From Silvimonas soli (GTDB taxonomy: Bacteria; Pseudomonadota; Gammaproteobacteria; Burkholderiales; Chitinibacteraceae), in NCBI RefSeq assembly GCF_030035605.1, contig NZ_CP106736.1:682001-746000 (forward strand): a stretch of 64,000 nucleotides of DNA, in the 5' to 3' direction. The notes beneath the pieces are model-generated. The model was not told where the DNA came from. It saw only the letters and a list, made by a program, of their open reading frames with translations, and made no database searches. The position numbers were made by a program, and so were the translations under genes. How positions within the stretch are numbered: the stretch's first letter is position 1; each line of letters begins with the position of its first letter. This document shows positions 62,286 through 64,000 of the stretch, one piece after another.

Positions 62286-62624
62286 TCAACCGGGGCCAAT
62301 TTCGCTACGCAAATAACCCAGGGTGGAGTAAATCCGCGCTACGGTTTCGGCATCTTCCGCATGCCGCAGGCGTGGGGGCGATAAATCGTCTTCTGCGCGG
62401 CCGGGTACATGGGCATGGCCATTGGGTTTGGTCTCACGGGTTTGCAAGTGGTCCCGTTCATGCTCAAGTGACTTGATCCATTCCTTGATCTGCCCTCCAT
62501 GCCTGGTACGCATTTCGTGCTGAAACTCATTCGTCGGCGGATCGCGCAGCTCGGTATTGATTTCCACCTCCCAGGTATCAAGCTGATTCCGCACTTTTTC
62601 AAGGTCTAGCAGTGTCGCACTCAT
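62286..62624 (-). CDS. Hypothetical cytosolic protein with a helical middle
   Basis: I do not recognise this 112-residue protein. It is helical (LLDLEKVRNQLDTWEVEINTEL, KEWIKSLEHERDHLQTRE) with a charged, Pro-containing linker. AAGGAG lies seven bases before the ATG at 62624. It may be the second gene of a minus-strand unit that begins at 63116. Confidence 0.65.
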   Translation of the reverse strand: MSATLLDLEKVRNQLDTWEVEINTELRDPPTNEFQHEMRTRHGGQIKEWIKSLEHERDHLQTRETKPNGHAHVPGRAEDDLSPPRLRHAEDAETVARIYSTLGYLRSEIGPG

Positions 62625-62765
62625 AAGGGTACTCCTTGGCAAAAAACCGCTGATCCCCTGTAGTGGCTAGAACCGGCGCGCTTCGACCCGATGTTGCCCG
62701 GCGAATTCGCAGCAACGCTCGTGGACAGCCCGGCCCTGGCCCAGGTGATCTGACCCGGCATGCAG

Positions 62766-63116
62766 TCACGGCAGCGGGTCTTTGGTTTCATCGTCGACCA
62801 TGGCACGCGATTCTTCCAGTTCGGCAGCCTGAGTAGCTGATAGCTGGCCTGTACCTTGCAAATGCAACAACGATTCAAACCGGCGCAAAGCGGTGTCGTG
62901 AGCCGACAGGTGATAGACCTCATCCTTGATGGTGCCCGCCTCAAAGACCGACTTTAGCCGCCAGACCACCTTGTCCAGCGCGATACCTTCCGCCATCAAC
63001 TCCACCGCCAGATCGCTGCGGGCCCAGCGGGTAGGCAGACCTGCTTCGCGCAGTGCAAAAACCAGGGGCGCGAGTTGCTGAAACTGATTGCGATCTTCGA
63101 TATCGTCATCATCCAT
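62766..63116 (-). CDS. Hypothetical acidic protein
   Basis: A 116-residue acidic protein (opening MDDDDIEDRNQFQQLAPLVFALREAGLP) without signal or membrane helix. I do not recognise it. A GGAG motif lies nine bases before the ATG at 63116, so that start is preferred over one 15 codons earlier. It is followed by another small hypothetical gene on the same strand. Confidence 0.6.
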   Translation of the reverse strand: MDDDDIEDRNQFQQLAPLVFALREAGLPTRWARSDLAVELMAEGIALDKVVWRLKSVFEAGTIKDEVYHLSAHDTALRRFESLLHLQGTGQLSATQAAELEESRAMVDDETKDPLP

Positions 63117-63234
63117 GCAGGAAGGCTCCGCTGGCAGTAGGCAATCGTTCAAGTACAGCACGGGCGAGCCAGCAAAGCCAAAAATGGCAGATTACCGGCC
63201 CGCTCGTCAGCGGCAAATGTCGCATCCAGCCCGA

Positions 63235-64000
63235 TCAGGCGGTGATCAGTTCAGCCAGAGCTTGGGCAATACGTTCCACTTCGGCCGCACCCACTTGCCA
63301 GTGCGTAACCAGCCGCATCAACCCTTGTTCCGGCGGGTTGGCCTTGATACCACGGGCTTGCAAGCCTGCCATCAACACCGCCACATCGACCGGTCGGGTA
63401 AAGCGGAAGAACACCATATTGATATCCAGCGCATCCATATCTACCGTCACACCCGGCAGATGCTGGATGCGTTCGGCCAGCAAACGCGCGTTGGCGTGAT
63501 CAACGCCCAAACGCAATGACATTTCGTCCAGTGCCAGCAAACCGGGTGCGGCCAGCACGCCAGCCTGACGCAAACCACCGCCCATCAACTTGCGCTTTTT
63601 GCGGGCACGTTCGATGAAATCGGTAGCACCGACCAGCATCGATCCCACCGGCGCGGCCAGGCCCTTGGACAGACAGAACATCACACTATCGGCATATTGG
63701 GCGATCTGCTGTGCTGGCACTTGCAAGGCTGCGGCGGCGTTAAACAAGCGCGCGCCATCCAGATGCACCTTGATTCCCGCTTCCTGTGCGACTTCCCACG
63801 CGGCTTTGCTGTCGGCCAGCGACACCACTTGCCCGCTGGAATAAGCGTTTTCCAGGCACAGCAAAGAGGTCCGCGGCAGATGGATATCCCCACCCGGACG
63901 AATACGGCGGCGAATTTCCTCAGGCTTGAGCACGCCACGCGGCGCCGGAATCGGCCGCAGGTTCACGCCAGCGATAATGGCCGCAGCGCCGACCTCATGC
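63235..64000 (-). CDS. ltaE: Low-specificity L-threonine aldolase, 5' end outside the window
   Basis: PLP-dependent enzyme that splits threonine to glycine and acetaldehyde. The visible 255 codons include LENAYSSGQVVSL, KVHLDGARLFNAA, the Schiff-base lysine in MFCLSKGLAAPVGSMLVG, and KRKLMGGGLRQAGVLAAPGLLALD. This order is the threonine aldolase pattern. The frame remains open to the right edge (HEVGAAAIIAGVNLRP), so roughly the first quarter of the gene lies outside. Confidence 0.92.
   Translation of the reverse strand, partial: HEVGAAAIIAGVNLRPIPAPRGVLKPEEIRRRIRPGGDIHLPRTSLLCLENAYSSGQVVSLADSKAAWEVAQEAGIKVHLDGARLFNAAAALQVPAQQIAQYADSVMFCLSKGLAAPVGSMLVGATDFIERARKKRKLMGGGLRQAGVLAAPGLLALDEMSLRLGVDHANARLLAERIQHLPGVTVDMDALDINMVFFRFTRPVDVAVLMAGLQARGIKANPPEQGLMRLVTHWQVGAAEVERIAQALAELITA

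Noticed and set aside
1..64000. tRNA or rRNA genes, CRISPR arrays, insertion sequences and prophage modules
   Set aside because: Looked for by eye on both strands and not found; short repeats present are palindromes, not spaced direct repeats, and no transposase or integrase is encoded.

Overview
The window looks like a stretch of chromosome from a moderately high-GC betaproteobacterium. Gene content and family resemblance (CysG, PadR/DUF1700, GcvA-type LysR, TauABCD, OhrR/Ohr, a cobTSCU cluster, many small betaproteobacterial-type proteins) fit the Neisseriales best, for example the Chromobacteriaceae/Chitinibacteraceae. That placement is an inference from proteins, because no rRNA or tRNA gene was seen. 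Coding density is high, intrinsic terminators are common, and no prophage, insertion sequence or CRISPR array was found.

Layout. 1-5.1 kb: 3' part of pepD, a DUF4124 protein, an SDR, a cytochrome c, cysG and a lower-GC orphan with a GIY-YIG-like pattern. 5.2-12.7 kb: clpB behind a near-consensus heat-shock promoter, two universal stress proteins, a GNAT, a GFA protein, the overlapping tsaB-rimI-uracil-DNA glycosylase operon, and acpH. 12.8-17 kb: a metallo-beta-lactamase-fold protein, an OmpR-type two-component pair with direct repeats upstream, and a polysaccharide-deacetylase-like protein with altered catalytic motifs. 17-21 kb: tauABCD (taurine import and desulfonation). 21-31.7 kb: a citrate-type MFS carrier, ohr/ohrR, another MFS carrier, two LysR regulators plus a LysR remnant, a DUF2917-GST pair, and an acetylornithine-type aminotransferase preceded by an arginine-rich leader ORF and terminator. 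31.8-44.7 kb: a periplasmic peroxiredoxin, a complete RND efflux operon divergent from its TetR repressor across an AcrR-type palindrome, two sugar-type ABC permeases without partners, a CHRD protein, and a small secreted protein with RAVTP repeats. 44.7-50.1 kb: a cobalamin block, with a riboswitch, btuB, cobT, cobS, cobC and cobU all on the minus strand. 50.1-64 kb: padR-DUF1700, small proteins, a cupin gene (wbuC-like) behind a leader terminator, a ferredoxin, a fused double-permease ABC importer coupled to a cation-diffusion facilitator, two DUF4337 proteins flanking a c'-type cytochrome, and the 3' part of a threonine aldolase gene.

Working together. The tau genes supply sulfur from taurine, and cysG makes the siroheme needed by sulfite reductase. 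The riboswitch-btuB-cobTSCU block takes up corrinoids and assembles the lower ligand of B12. TtgR/AcrR-like regulation controls tripartite drug efflux. Ohr/OhrR, the peroxiredoxin, the Usp proteins and ClpB cover stress. The least expected features are the two candidate leader-attenuator regions (29.0-29.2 kb and 52.9-53.0 kb), the ABC-CDF coupling at 54.6-59 kb, the Ala/Lys coiled coil in the DUF1700 protein, and the RAVTP-repeat secreted protein.
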